A stretch of DNA of 64,000 nt from Amoebidium appalachense (Eukaryota > Ichthyosporea): the NCBI GenBank assembly GCA_963693365.1, contig CAVNZM010000001.1, positions 21,328,001-21,392,000 of the forward strand, read 5' to 3'. Positions 1 through 17,928 of the stretch are shown piece after piece (the stretch's first letter is position 1; each line of letters begins with the position of its first letter). The notes under the pieces are model-generated. The model had not been told where the DNA came from and searched no databases. It saw nothing but the letters and a program-made list of their open reading frames with translations. The position numbers and the translations under genes are program-made.

Positions 1-4
1 GTCG

Positions 5-38
<34 letters not shown>

Positions 39-98
39 GAGAGGGGGGGAGGGGGGGGAGGGGGGTTTGTATGTCGAAGTGTGTGAGTGAGTGAGTGA

Positions 99-152
<54 letters not shown>

Positions 153-357
153 GTGTAGGAGGGGGGGGGGAGGGGGGGGAGGGACGGTTGCACGTCAAAG
201 TGTGTGTGTGTGTGTGTGTGTGTAGGAGGGGGGGGGGGGGGGGAGGGGGGCGAGGGGGGGTTTGCATGTCGAAGTGTGTGTGTGTGTGTGTGTGTGCGTG
301 TGCGTGTGTGTGTAGGAGGGGGGGGGGGGAGGGGGGGAGGGGCGGTTGCACGTCGAA

Positions 358-392
<35 letters not shown>

Positions 393-431
393 CGCGCGTG
401 TGCGTGCGTGTGTGCGTGTGCATGTGTGTGT

Positions 432-469
<38 letters not shown>

Positions 470-480
470 ACTTGTGCATG
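1..480. repeat. Compound (GT)n / poly-G minisatellite
   Basis: About five copies of a unit made of GTCGAAGTG (GTCAAAGTG in one copy), a (GT)n run, GTAGGAG and a G-rich block. Copies start near 1, 73, 193, 267 and 352. The Cys/Val and Thr/His ORFs here are translations of the repeat and not genes. Confidence 0.85.
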
Positions 481-1346
481 GTGTGTGTGCGCATTTGCGT
501 ATTTGCTCTTGGGTGCTGTGTGTGCGTGTTCTTTTGCCCTAGCCCATTTCATTGACTCCATGCATGGGAATGGTCCACTTTTATTACCTCGTTGCTGCCG
601 CTGTCAGTGCGGTGCCTTTAGTCGAGGGAGAAGTATTGCTGAGGGCCCGGGCGCCATCCTGCGTGCATGGACCAAACAACAATTGCGCCATTGACGTGCA
701 CATTAAGTAACCTGAGCCCCCCCCCCCCCCCCCAAAAAAAAGGAAAGAAAGATATGAGTGCTTGCGCACACGTGAATGCAGTGTGTGTGTTGGTGGGGCA
801 AGGGATGGGTGGATGTGGTTCGTGGGTGGTGGTTGTTGGGGGGGGGGGGGGTAGGTTTGGCTGGTGAAGGGCATGGATAGGTAGGACGGGTGGCTGTAGG
901 TGTGTCGTTAACTTGCCTCGCTTTACTACAGCCAATACTGTGTGTGTGTGTGTGTGTGTGCATGCACACATTCGTGCACACACTGGCATGCATGTGGTCT
1001 GCGCATAATTGTGCACGTGTTTACTATCGACGCGTGTCCGCGATATTTGTGCATGACCCCCTCCCCCCCCCTTCTCATAGTTCCGGCACCCAAAAAACCA
1101 GAGGGGTGGCGGGTGTATTCTAGCCACTACACTGACCATACCTCACGCACCACATGCATGTATTATGTCATACTATACAACATTTATTTACTTACTGACT
1201 TTGTATATACCGTGGATAGGGGGCCTGCCCCCCCACCCCAGCCCCTGCACAGCAGGGGCCGTACTTTCGTGCCCCAACCATCACACCTTCATCAACCATT
1301 CGTCTATTTCGCTACCTAATAAGGATATTGCACCTGCCAAATAAGG
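481..1346. other. 3' flank of the fusion-enzyme gene, no gene seen
   Basis: This stretch holds short C and G runs near 719-733 and 839-851, a (GT)n run at 940-960 and AT-richer unique sequence. I see no coding signal. It contains the probable poly(A) signal of the minus-strand gene that ends at 1347. Confidence 0.5.
1183..1188 (-). terminator. Candidate poly(A) signal AATAAA
   Basis: AATAAA on the minus strand (TTTATT on plus), about 160 nt past the stop codon of the fusion-enzyme gene. Placement is typical, but the motif is short. Confidence 0.4.
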
Positions 1347-2960
1347 CTATTGCTGGCGGCTGACCGTTGGCAGGTCTGCCGGGTGGACCAGGCCCAGGTT
1401 CCAGAAGGGCTGGATGCCGTCATGGGCAAAGAACAGGGGCTTGGCGGCATACAGGTGAGTGGGCACCTCGTAGCCCGGCTTGGCCTTGGCCTGCACCAGG
1501 GAGGGATAGGCCACAGCCCCTGCATAGTAGAGGGGCAGCATGCGGTCCATGTCCTCCACCCCCTCCTGTATGTGCGCCCACGTGCCGTTGACCTGCGGCA
1601 CCCCAAACCTCAGGCCCCGCATGATGGGCGGGCTGCCGTCGTCCGTGGGGGGGTGGTGGCGGGTGAAAGCAAACAGGCCCACGCCGGCATGCTCGGCCAT
1701 GCGGCCCAGGGTTAGCCAGCCCTGCAGGGTGAACATGATGTAGTGCAGCGATGTGGGCCGCTCCATCTCGTGCGGCAGCGTGCCGTCCTCCCTAAACTGC
1801 GTGCAGATGCGGCTCTTGGCCCTCTCTGTGTGGTTCAGGTAGCGGGGGATGTCGCCCACAAAGGCGGCTATGGCGGCCATCTGCACGTCGTAGAACAGGC
1901 CGTGATTGTTGAAGCGGTAGTACTCGTCCAGCCCCTGCCTGCTCGTCAGGACGTACTCCCCAAAAGTCTCGAACCACTGCCTGAGCTGGCCCATCTCCCC
2001 GTCACTCAGCGCCCCTGCCCGGTGCAGCAGGCGCACGGCATCGAGCAGATAGTAGAAGTCCTTGGTTTCGATGATGCCGTAGTTGGCCCCCACGTTGTCG
2101 TTGTATCCCCATCTGATCTGCGCATAGCGCATGTGCGGGTTCATGCGCGTGGCCGGGTCCAGGAACCACGTGCGGATGTTGAGTGCGGCCCTCTCAGCAT
2201 AGCGCACGTCATCGCTGAAGTACCAGGCCAGGGCAAGGCACGTGGTGTTGCCAAACATCGACGCCAGCCTACTGCGGTCGTAGCGCTCACTCTCGGCATC
2301 ATACAGCTCAGTGCCCGGTACACGCTCGCCGTCCCGGCGCACATACGGCAGGCCGTCGGGGGTGTCTGGGTTTGGCCAGTAGTAGGGGCTGGGCGTGTAG
2401 TAGTCGTGCTTGTCGCCGGAGGGGGGCAGGGTGGTCTTGTTGACCACACTGAATGGGCCGTGGTGCAGCGCCTGGTCGGCCAGCCCCAGCAGCTGCCCAA
2501 TTAGGCCCGACAGCAGGGCCGACCTGCCCTTCCTGTAGATGTCCCTCTCAGCCGCAAGGATGGACTCGTTGTAGGCCAGCAGCGGGCTGGGATCGAACCC
2601 GTGCAGCTGTGTCGCCACCTGGACGTCCAGCCTTGTCAGCAGCCGCTCGACCCCGCTGGCCCGCATGATGCCCCGGTCCACCAGCGCCCCCGTCTGCTCG
2701 AGGGCCCCCTGCCCGCTGAACAGCCGGGCCACCCAGCCGGCTGCCGGCACGGCGTTGGGCCCCGGCACGTCGTCACTGACCACCCACTCCTTCTTCTCCC
2801 ACGGGCCAAGGCTCTGGGGCCAGCGGTCCCACGGTCCGGCAATGCGCAGGCGCCAGAACAGCTCGACCTTGGGCCTGCGGCCGTAGCGCATCTTGGGGTT
2901 GAACCGCTCCTTGGCATCGGCACGGAAGATCAGTTGCGGCTCCTCCTTGGCTGCTGGCCT

Positions 2961-3002
<42 letters not shown>

Positions 3003-5655
3003 CAGACATCAGGCAACAATGTTGCATGCTCCCTGCATAGTGGGCCCTAAGTCTTAGGTGCTGCTGTTGCGGTAGCAGTGCACGTGGTTGGGCACGTGTG
3101 TCGATGTGCTCATACATCACGCATGTGTGCATGCAGGGCACATCTAGTGTGTGTGTGTGTACATCAAATTAGTATGTGTGCATGCAGGGCACATCTAGTG
3201 TGAGTGCATTGGCACCTACTTGTATGTGCTGTCGAACAGCACGCTGTTGTTAGTCAATCTGTCCATGGGCACAGTGAAGTACTTAGTGCCTGCGCCCTTC
3301 TCCTCTATCGTGGCCCTGATCTGGTCCCAGGCCTGCCTGGTCAGGAAGCAGTTGCCGTCAAAGGGCAGGATCCAGCGGGCGCCGGCCCTGATGCCCTCCT
3401 CGATCATGACGTTGCGTGCGCCGTTGTTGTTCATCACGTACAGGTTCTTGTCGTGGTACATCGTGTCCGTCACGGCAACCTGGAAAAAAACCGTATCAGC
3501 CGGTGCCACTGGTGGTGGTGGTGGGAGGGGTGCATGGAATGGGGTGGGTGGTGTTGGGGTGGCGGCGGCGGGGGTTTGAATGCGTCAAAAAGTACGAAGA
3601 ACACAAGAACGAACGGATAACACGATGCAGAATGCAAGAGTATGCATAATAAGCAGAGCCCATCCTCAGGGGGGGCCCACGTCATCCACAGTACCCGAGT
3701 ATCGACCTATTCACCTCGTTGGGGGGAGGGGGGAGGGGGGGGGGGGGGGCAGGGGGCAGAGGGAGAGGGAGAGAGAAAGAGGGAGAGAGAGAGAGGGGAG
3801 GAGGGAGGGGCAGGGGATGTGCCAAAGAAAGAGGGAAGAGAAGGGAGTACAGTATGGCACTTTGTGCTTCCTATTTCTGTTAACTCGGCAAATAGCTTCC
3901 TATTTCTGTTAACTCGGCAAATATGTTCGCTATTTCTGTTAATGGCATTTTTCTTTCAAGGGGATTTGCGCACTCGGCAAATAGTTTCCTATTTCTGTTA
4001 ACTCGGCAAATATGTTCGCTATTTCTGTTAATGGCATTTTTCTTTCAAAGGAATTTGCGCAATGTGCTTCTTATTTAGGGTTTAGGGTTCCCTTCCTATT
4101 TCTGTTAACTCGGCAAATATGTTCCCTATTTCGGTTAATTGGCACAATATGCTTCCTATTTCTGTTAACTTAGCACGTCATATTCCTCTTTCTGTTAACT
4201 CGGCACATCATGCTTCTGTTTCTGTTACAATTTCTTCTGGTTGCAGGTGCCCGGAACTTAGCACGTCATATTCCTCTTTCTGTTAACTCGGCACATCATG
4301 CTTCTGTTTCTGTTACAATTTCTTCTGGTTGCAGGTGGCCGGTGCATGTGTTTCTTTGGTTAATGTGTATGTATGCTTTCGCGCTTATGTATGGGTGTGT
4401 TCTCTTGTCCTTTCCGGTCTTTCGCGAGCCCTGCAAGTGGGTTACAAGTGGTGTGCCAGGCTGCCCATGTGTATGTTATTGCATGTGCAGTTCCTTGGTA
4501 CGCGCACACCACCACCACCATGAGCCCACACCCACCTGCATCTTGTAGTCGAGCTCTCTAAACGTCCAGCTGTGAATCATGTCCATGCGCCCATACCCCT
4601 CGTATTTCATGGTGCGCTTTGCATACTCCTCCAGCACCAGGGGTATGTGCACGAACGTCTGGTTGCGCTCACGCAGCAGCGCCAAGATCCTGGCCTCCTC
4701 CCCCTCGTCCACAATGCGGTTGACCACCCAGCGGCGCTCCAATCCGGGCAGGTCTGGCTCGTTATCGAGAATGAACTTGACGTTGCCGTACGACTGGCCC
4801 AGGGCGTGCCGGGGTGGCAGGTCGTTGCCGATGGCCCGGAATAGGATGTACTTAGGTTTCGTGGCCGTGTCAACCTGTGTCTCGCCGTCTTTCCCCGGCT
4901 GCAATTCTTTTCCATTCTCTTTCACTGTCTCCTTTCCACTCTCTGCCCCATCTTCCACCGTTTTCTCGTTTTCTCCTTCCTTCACTGTCTCTTGTACCCC
5001 AACCTCCTTTTCTCTAGGTGCCTCCCCCTCACTCTCCCCCTCCTTATCCGTCACTTGTGTTTCCTCCTCCTCCGTGTCTGTCTCTGGCAGGTCACTCTCC
5101 ACATCCTCATCAACCGTCTCTTCGCTTTCTTTTACACCGGCAGTGTCGATCTCCTTCTTCAGTTCTGTAGGAAACAACGTCAGGACTCAAGTGCATTTGC
5201 ACAGCAAAATCACAACCAACCAGTGTCTGCCACACCCCCATAGCACCCCCCCCCCCCCCCCCCCTAAACTAACCCCCAACCCCTGCCTGCCACACACCCA
5301 CCATGCAACCCCCCCCCCCCCCAACTTCCAGGCACGTACCAGGCTCCTCGGTAGGGGTGGCCAGGTCCTCGTCTGCCTCGCCCTGCGCATAGTTGCCCCA
5401 CACCTTGTGCAGCGGGCTATTTTCTATCACTATGGCCACCTTGTTCTGCACCGTCTCGCCTACCCACGTGAACGACCCGTGGAACGAAAACACAAACATC
5501 ATAACAAGGACGGCCAGTGCCACCGTCCATTTTTTTAGGTTAAACTGGTTGGGGGACGATAGGGAAAACGGTATGGCCCGTCGCCAGAACACAGGGCTGC
5601 GTGGCAGGGCCGTGCTCTCGGGCTTTGCGCCCGGCACGCCCAGAAAGGGTCTCAT
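1347..5655 (-). CDS. Type II membrane glycosyltransferase-like / alginate-lyase-like fusion protein
   Basis: Four exons: 5655-5340, 5164-4536, 3479-3220 and 2958-1347. They join in phases 1, 0 and 2 with GT-AG borders and give about 938 residues. Residues 1-42 are basic, 43-59 form one membrane anchor, and 106-209 are an acidic Glu/Lys linker. Residues 210-400 contain FRAIGNDLPPRH, MNNNGARN and WILPFDGNCF, a glycosyltransferase-like fold with D356 in a DxD-like position. Exon 4 carries an alginate-lyase-family domain, roughly residues 575-845, with YYWPNPDTPDG and the catalytic-type NNH at 752-754. The likely site is Golgi or plasma membrane with a lumenal or extracellular catalytic part, perhaps making or trimming uronate-containing polysaccharide. 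The lyase assignment is firm as a family and uncertain in substrate. The transferase assignment is weaker. The start was chosen as the first Met before the anchor. Confidence 0.82.
2959..3001 (-). promoter_or_regulatory. 3' splice site whose polypyrimidine tract is a pure C run
   Basis: On the coding strand at least 40 consecutive C residues run directly into AG and then exon 4 at 2958. The plus strand shows 41 G at 2961-3001. The reading phase (AA|G, Lys) is kept across this junction. Confidence 0.7.
3575..3638 (+). repeat. Dispersed 64-bp repeat, copy 1
   Basis: Starts TTTGAATGCGTCAAAAAGTA and ends CAGAATGCAAG. It matches 51673-51736 in the same orientation with two differences. It lies in intron 2 of the fusion-enzyme gene after a G-rich run. 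Confidence 0.8.
3840..4337. repeat. Intronic tandem repeat family (CTATTTCTGTTAACTCGGCA)
   Basis: Many copies of CTATTTCTGTTAACTCGGCA with larger nested duplications. A block with AATGGCATTTTTCTTTCAA occurs twice (about 3925-3985 and 4010-4065). A block with TTAGCACGTCATATTCC occurs twice (about 4168-4248 and 4257-4337). All lie inside intron 2. Position 4074-4089 has two TTTAGGG units. Confidence 0.75.
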
Positions 5656-7286
5656 GGCTAGGCAGTCTACGTGCTACACCGTGTGCTCTGTGTGGCAAAT
5701 TTGAAACTGTGAACGAAGCAAGCTGTCTGACTGGACTCTTGGAAGGGGCGGCCTGGGCTTTATCTGGACACGGTGGGCGATGCACCTGCGTGATACTTGC
5801 CGAACCACCATCTAGTACCCTCTGTTGATTGGGCTCCAGGATTTGCATTTAGCTATATATGGGTTTAGTGCATCCAGGATGCATTCCTGCCAGAACCAAG
5901 TATTTCGGAGATGATGGTGTAGTTCGACGTGTAACGCACACCGAAGAGCGGCGAAAACAGCAATTCAGTGGAGAAACATTGCTATATACAGAATGCTTCT
6001 TGTAAAAATTTGATATCACACATATTGAATACAAGTTGTTTGGCAACTTGATTCGACTTCAAGGGAGCATGCACTGTGCACGTGTGCTGTGCCGCCAAAT
6101 GCCAAAGTTTATTGGGGTTGGCGGGACCAATCAGAATGAGCGCACTCATCTATTGTACTACTTACTTGATGATGTGTTCGTGCAACGGCACCGTCGAACA
6201 CCGTCCGTGGAAACATGGAAACAGAAAAGAGCCTCGCAATTTGCGTATAATGTGAAGTACATATATACTACATGTGGCCACAAAAAAACGCTTGAAAGCC
6301 CCCGCGTGCACTAAAAACGTAACACACATGTATAAATGTAGCCTTATCTCAGATTGCTATTGTAATCTAATTACGAGTTCCTATTGGCTTTTGATTTACC
6401 GCATCTGACTCCTATTGGCTATCCGTGCACAGGGTTTTATTTTTGACCGTTTTTGGCACCGAGAATGGAGGGACCTCTGCCAGAACGTTGTACGTGGCCG
6501 CGTTTAGTACGCCTGCTGCCAGCTGCGGAGTTGTTGATTATTATCTGCCCATGAGAAACACACTGCGCGAGCACAAGCAGCATGAGCATGAAAAATTATA
6601 AGCAATTATACATCACGTGGCGGAATTGTGCCACCTGGCAAAAAAAAAAGCGACTGTGCATGCCGACTGGCATTCACTGTGATGGACCAGAAAATCAGAC
6701 ACACAAACGGAAGTAGGACATACGTGCACATACACGTACATGCAAACCAAAGCAGTCCCATTGCAGAAACAGCAAACAGGCACTTTATTCCGAAAGGTTA
6801 GGTTAGGTTCCATACCTACTCCTGCATCACTGAACACAGCTCATTTTGACGGTGGGTGCGTCACAAAATATGGTGGCAGCTAATTTATACAGTACGTCCG
6901 CGGACTACACAACTAAAGTTCAAGCTTGCAAGGGTGAGCCCATCACCTGGTCCAGTCACCAGACTAGAGTATGTAGGTTTTCCTTTCTTGTTCTGGTTCT
7001 TTAGAGTATCCCTGCTCATTTGTCCAGATGTGTCTTGACATTCTTTGGTTATTGGTACAGTATGAAAAAGGGTTTACGGTGGAGGAGGACGAGCACACAT
7101 ATGGCCACGTGTATTTTGTGGCCCCGTCATAGACCTCTTCTATTAGCTGGCAGAAATCTTTCACCAAGTCTTTCACTAAGTACATACATAGGCACCTTGC
7201 GAGTGTGTATGTGCGGGCAGGCCGTGTATGCCTGCCTATCCAGCCACTGCTCACAGCAGCCGGTCTACTAGGTTTCACGAGTGGGG
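5656..7286. other. Intergenic region with CCAAT boxes, no gene seen
   Basis: This lies upstream of the fusion-enzyme gene and downstream of the four-helix gene. CCAAT boxes are at 6127-6131, 6383-6387 (reverse) and 6414-6418 (reverse). The rest is AT-rich unique sequence without convincing ORFs. Confidence 0.5.
6127..6418. promoter_or_regulatory. CCAAT-box cluster
   Basis: Three CCAAT pentamers (one forward, two reverse as CCTATTGGCT) within 290 bp, 470-760 bp upstream of the minus-strand start at 5655. They could be NF-Y sites for the fusion-enzyme gene. The distance is large, so an unannotated 5' exon is possible. Confidence 0.35.
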
Positions 7287-7865
7287 CTAGGTCAGAGGGA
7301 TGTACTCGCGGTAGCGTGGTACGTCGAAGGCACACGACGAAAAGACGGCCCCGGTCATGGCCAGGCCGGCTGCAGCCATGACGGCGGCATAGGAGCAGCC
7401 CAGCTGGGCATCACTGGGCACGGTGCCCTGGCGGCTGGCTGCAAAGCCTACACAGACGGCAGCCTGGGCCAGGGCAGAGGCGGCCAGCAGGGTGCGCACG
7501 GGCCTGGGGCTGTGGCTGCAACACTCGTAACACAGCCACGCACACACGCCAACCCCGCCCACCACGCTGGCCAGCAGCAGGGCGGCCAGCACCTGCTCGC
7601 TGCGGCTGGCCAGATCGTCGGGGGTCAGCAGGGTGCAGTAGCGCACGGTATGGCCCAGCACCCTCAGCGCCTGCGGCTGGCAGTCTGACACCAGGCCCAC
7701 ACTGTAGCCCCCTGCACCCTCGTACCACTGCGCCGTCACAAGCCCAAACAGCCCCAGCAGCACACTGCCCAGCGTGCACTTGAAGGTGAGCACAGAAACG
7801 AACCTGCCCACACCCAGCCATGTTAGCGACAGAAGAAGGATGCATGTATGTGCATTAGGGGCCAT
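7287..7865 (-). CDS. Four-transmembrane protein, claudin/PMP22-like topology
   Basis: An intronless frame of 192 residues with GC-rich codons like the neighbours. Hydrophobic segments lie near residues 24-45 (LGSVLLGLFGLVTA), 93-112 (VLAALLLASVVGGVGVCAWL), 125-143 and 155-178. The first loop, QWYEGAGGYSVGLVSDCQ, has Trp, Gly-Leu and Cys spaced somewhat like the first extracellular loop of claudin-type proteins. I do not recognise a specific family, so this is a topology call only. The start at 7865 is uncertain: GTGGGCAG just before the codons for FVSVLT could be a 3' splice site, so a separate first exon may exist. Confidence 0.55.
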   Translation of the reverse strand: MAPNAHTCILLLSLTWLGVGRFVSVLTFKCTLGSVLLGLFGLVTAQWYEGAGGYSVGLVSDCQPQALRVLGHTVRYCTLLTPDDLASRSEQVLAALLLASVVGGVGVCAWLCYECCSHSPRPVRTLLAASALAQAAVCVGFAASRQGTVPSDAQLGCSYAAVMAAAGLAMTGAVFSSCAFDVPRYREYIPLT

Positions 7866-9806
7866 GGGGCCTTGTGCCTAATGAGCGTGTGTGCCCTGTT
7901 GCCTTGTTCTTGCTGCATGCTAGCATTTGGTTACCTGCCGTTCTCTTTGCTCCTGTGTCATGTTAGAATGTTAGGCTTTCAGGATGTTGGGTCTACCGTA
8001 AAGGTAGTGTGATCTTTAAGGATCACTGATTTACACACCCAGCTATCATCATGTTTCCGCATATACATGTGTGCTGGAGTGCTAAACCTGTAAGTGGACA
8101 TGCCCACTTTCCGTTACTACGATAGGTGTCTGTAAGGTGAGCTTGGGTTTTGCCTTTTGCCAATAAATATGTGTTGTTGGTGTGGGAGCCAAAGGATGTT
8201 TGTGCCCAAGTACTATGCCAAGAAGAACAGATGCTCACACCTGAGTAAGGTGCACCGTTCAAGGAAAAGAAATAAAAAACGGGAAAGGACATGGCTGCAT
8301 GTGAGGACAAGTTGATCAGTGTGCCTGTAGCTCTTGGCTGGGATTTCCTTGTTCTAAGCCCATTGGTTTTGTGTTGCCGTGATGGCGCCCAGGCTCACAC
8401 ACACATAAATAAAGCCAGAATGCTCTCAATGCACACAACTTGAAGCACGCCAAACACTCACGTACACAAGTAGTGGGGCACAGCACACAGGGAATGCATA
8501 TGCTCACACAGGAGACGGTTTACAAGCACATGTACAGTCGTTAGCATACCCACACAGACCACAATGACAGCATACAAAGACGCGCTTGCATGAGTGCAAC
8601 ACAAAACACATGAATATGGGCATGCGGATAGGATCATGCGCTTCAACAACTCTCAGACACAGCGAAACTCCTTCCTTTAAATCTGGCGTCTGCTTACACA
8701 CCAAAGGATGACCATATGCTGGTCACATGCCCCAAGCCTAAAGCTTCCTTCCCATGAAACCTTTCGGTTAAACGATTGCACACATCAGAGGCGTCTAGCT
8801 AAACCTTAGAATGGAAAAAAGACCAAAAGCTCAAGATAATTGATAATTTAGAGAGCCTCCAGAACATGGCATCCAGCCAGTCCATGACATATGGCTCACC
8901 ACATCAGTGCCGACATCCTTCCGTAGCGGCGGTCCTCAACCTGCACTCAAGGCCTTCCCCGTTGTCCACAGCCCGCCGGTTGGTTTTATGAACGCCAAAG
9001 AAAAAATGGTCAAACCACGCGCAGGGTGGTGGCACAATGTACCCCTGATTGCACGGCCAGTTGAACTTGTTGTTGAGCGAGGTTTGGGCGGAGCTACACT
9101 ACACCTGCTACACTACAGCTACGGCCAAAGCAAATATGATAAGGTAGCTATTTACGCAAAAACCATCCAGAAATTGTTGCGCGCATGAATGGTACCTGAA
9201 ATAGCGGTTTCACGGGTACATCAAAGAAAGACGGCTTGCATTGGTCGTATTATCGTGACACTGAATACCCTCTATGCGACCTTTAGCACACAGCATCACC
9301 GTGTTTCAGATGATAAACTTGCCACGTTTTCTGCCCACACGGTCCACACCGTGCCGGTTTCTCGTGCACCGTGCATGGGCGTGATGAGCTAAAACCTACC
9401 GGCTACTGTGTGCTGATTGGCTGCCGCCTTTTCCAATGGCTCGCGATCTGCTTTCAAATAGTTCCTATTGGCTGCTGGATTTTAAAGGTGCTCCTCCAGG
9501 AGCGGCAATAGATCTCCACATATAGTCAGCTTATTTGAGCTGAAGCCGCCGTTTTAAAATTGTAAAAACCTTAAAATCCATTTGAAAAAGTTAAGGCTGT
9601 ATAAAATCTTCTTACTCCATTGTATATTTCAAGGGAGACGAATCGGGTCATGTCCGAGCTCAGAGGGGTTTTGGCCCGTCAGCTGTTCTGCTTTTCTTGA
9701 AATTTACACGAACTTTTCATCGCTTCCAGCAAATATCCAACAACCATATGGCAATGGATTGCAAAGCCTTTATATATACCTTGAACCTCTTTTAACCAAA
9801 GTTTTA

Positions 9807-9842
<36 letters not shown>

Positions 9843-10194
9843 TTTTATAGGTCCTGCAAAAAGAGTTGCTACATGGGAGAAGAAATAGACTCCCGAGCTG
9901 GCTGAACACAATCGCACGGTCGATGAAGACCCCAGCCATCTCCTGTAATCGGGTTTTGGTTGTCGATTTTTCCCGATCGAAGTTGGCAGGAAGTATGGCT
10001 CATCGCTAGGCTACACCAGTCCACGAAACTTTGGCGCCAAATAGGCCCGGCCGGATATCTTCATCCGATTCACAGTTGTGCCAGATCACAGCTGTATACA
10101 TAGGCTGCCACTTGACTCTGAGTACAGCATAGTGTTGTGCAGTGTAGCCTGCTGTTGACGGTGGGCCCTTCTTGTGAGCACGGTGAGCGGCAGC
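7866..10194. other. Intergenic region between divergent genes, no gene seen
   Basis: This separates the minus-strand four-helix gene from TFIIS. It is mostly unique sequence of moderate AT content with a 29-base T run near 9811-9839. Short ORFs here do not resemble known proteins. Confidence 0.45.
9416..9471. promoter_or_regulatory. CCAAT-box cluster upstream of TFIIS
   Basis: CCAAT or its reverse at 9416-9420, 9433-9437 and 9467-9471, within 56 bp and about 730 bp before the TFIIS start codon. The density suggests NF-Y-type promoter elements. Function is inferred. Confidence 0.4.
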
Positions 10195-16817
<6,623 letters not shown>

Positions 16818-17928
16818 CCGGACATCGGGGCAGTGCGGAGGCCACGTGGCCCGGCAGCACTCAGGGCCAGGCAGGCACCGACATGCCATTTTTACGAATC
16901 TTCCATTTTCATCCTTTTTTATCTTTATCTCGCATTTATCTGGCATTTATCTTGTATTTGTCCCTCATATAGAACCACATGGAGGGGGGCTTGGCCCCAG
17001 TGGGACTGGCGCCCACATGCCCGGCCACAATACACACAGCCACGGTCAGGCCACAATACACACAGCCACGTGCAGGCCACAATACACACGGCCACATTGT
17101 CCGCGCATGTGTGTGTGCGCACACAAGTACATGCGCGTCACAAGGCATTATAGTGTGTGTGCATGAGCAGTGGTGGTGCACGCCATGGAGGTGGAGGTGA
17201 GTGGGGTTGGATTTGGGTGCAATGGAGAGGGGGGGTGAATGGGGGGTGCGCCAGATGCTGGCTTACTGTAACCACAGCGTGCTAGTGTCCGAATCCTTTA
17301 TTTACGTTTTGGCAGTGGCCAGCATTTGTTGTGATTCGATTTCTGCAGAAAGACTTTGGCCGCACGCCCATATTCGATGTTGATATCATACCATTTACAT
17401 ATCGCCACGTGTACACGCATGTCACTTGATAGTTTATAAAGCAACTAAAAAAGTAGGGATATCGATGGCATGCTCATTGTTGCTATTTGTGCCCCACACC
17501 ACGTGGTCCCGCACGCACGTGCACCTCCGTCTGCACCACGTGCAGGCCCACTACCATTGGATGGCCAAACCTCCAGTCTGTCCTAATATAGCCCACTTAG
17601 CTGTTGTAGTGCAGCCCTTAACTTCGAGCATATTCCTAATATAGCCCACCTAGCTGTTGCAGTGCAGCCCTTAACTTCGAGCATATGTCCTATAAAAAAT
17701 ATAATCACCTGGACGTTCATGCTGCAACTGTGCCCCATCACCCTGGCTCTGCACGTTCATTCCGCACAAAAAAAACTCAGTGTACCTCGTTCCGAGAATC
17801 TGATACCTGTGGCATACACCTACTATGTTCATATTTCTAGATCCATTTTTAAAGTCACCCCATATCAAACAGACCACTTAAAGCACACCCCATCATTCAT
17901 GCCGCCACCCACCCACCCATCAACCGAC
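16818..17928. other. Convergent intergenic region
   Basis: Lies between the 3' ends of TFIIS (+) and the PacC-like gene (-). It contains short CACAGCCAC repeats near 17035-17100 and a 53-bp tandem duplication near 17582-17687. No gene was found. Confidence 0.5.
17582..17687. repeat. 53-bp tandem duplication
   Basis: Two copies starting CCTAATATAGCCCAC (17582 and 17635) and ending CTTCGAGCATAT, with two base differences. Confidence 0.85.

Noticed and set aside
95-555. Long Cys/Val-rich and Thr/His-rich ORFs over GT/CA arrays (also around 10.7, 14.0, 15.6, 27.4, 41.3, 52.5, 54.0 and 62.0 kb)
   Set aside because: They are simple translations of dinucleotide or minisatellite repeats in several frames at once, with no conserved domain.
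1743-2504. 253-aa ORF on the plus strand opposite the lyase exon
   Set aside because: It is the antisense shadow of a GC3-rich coding exon that has clear family motifs on the minus strand.
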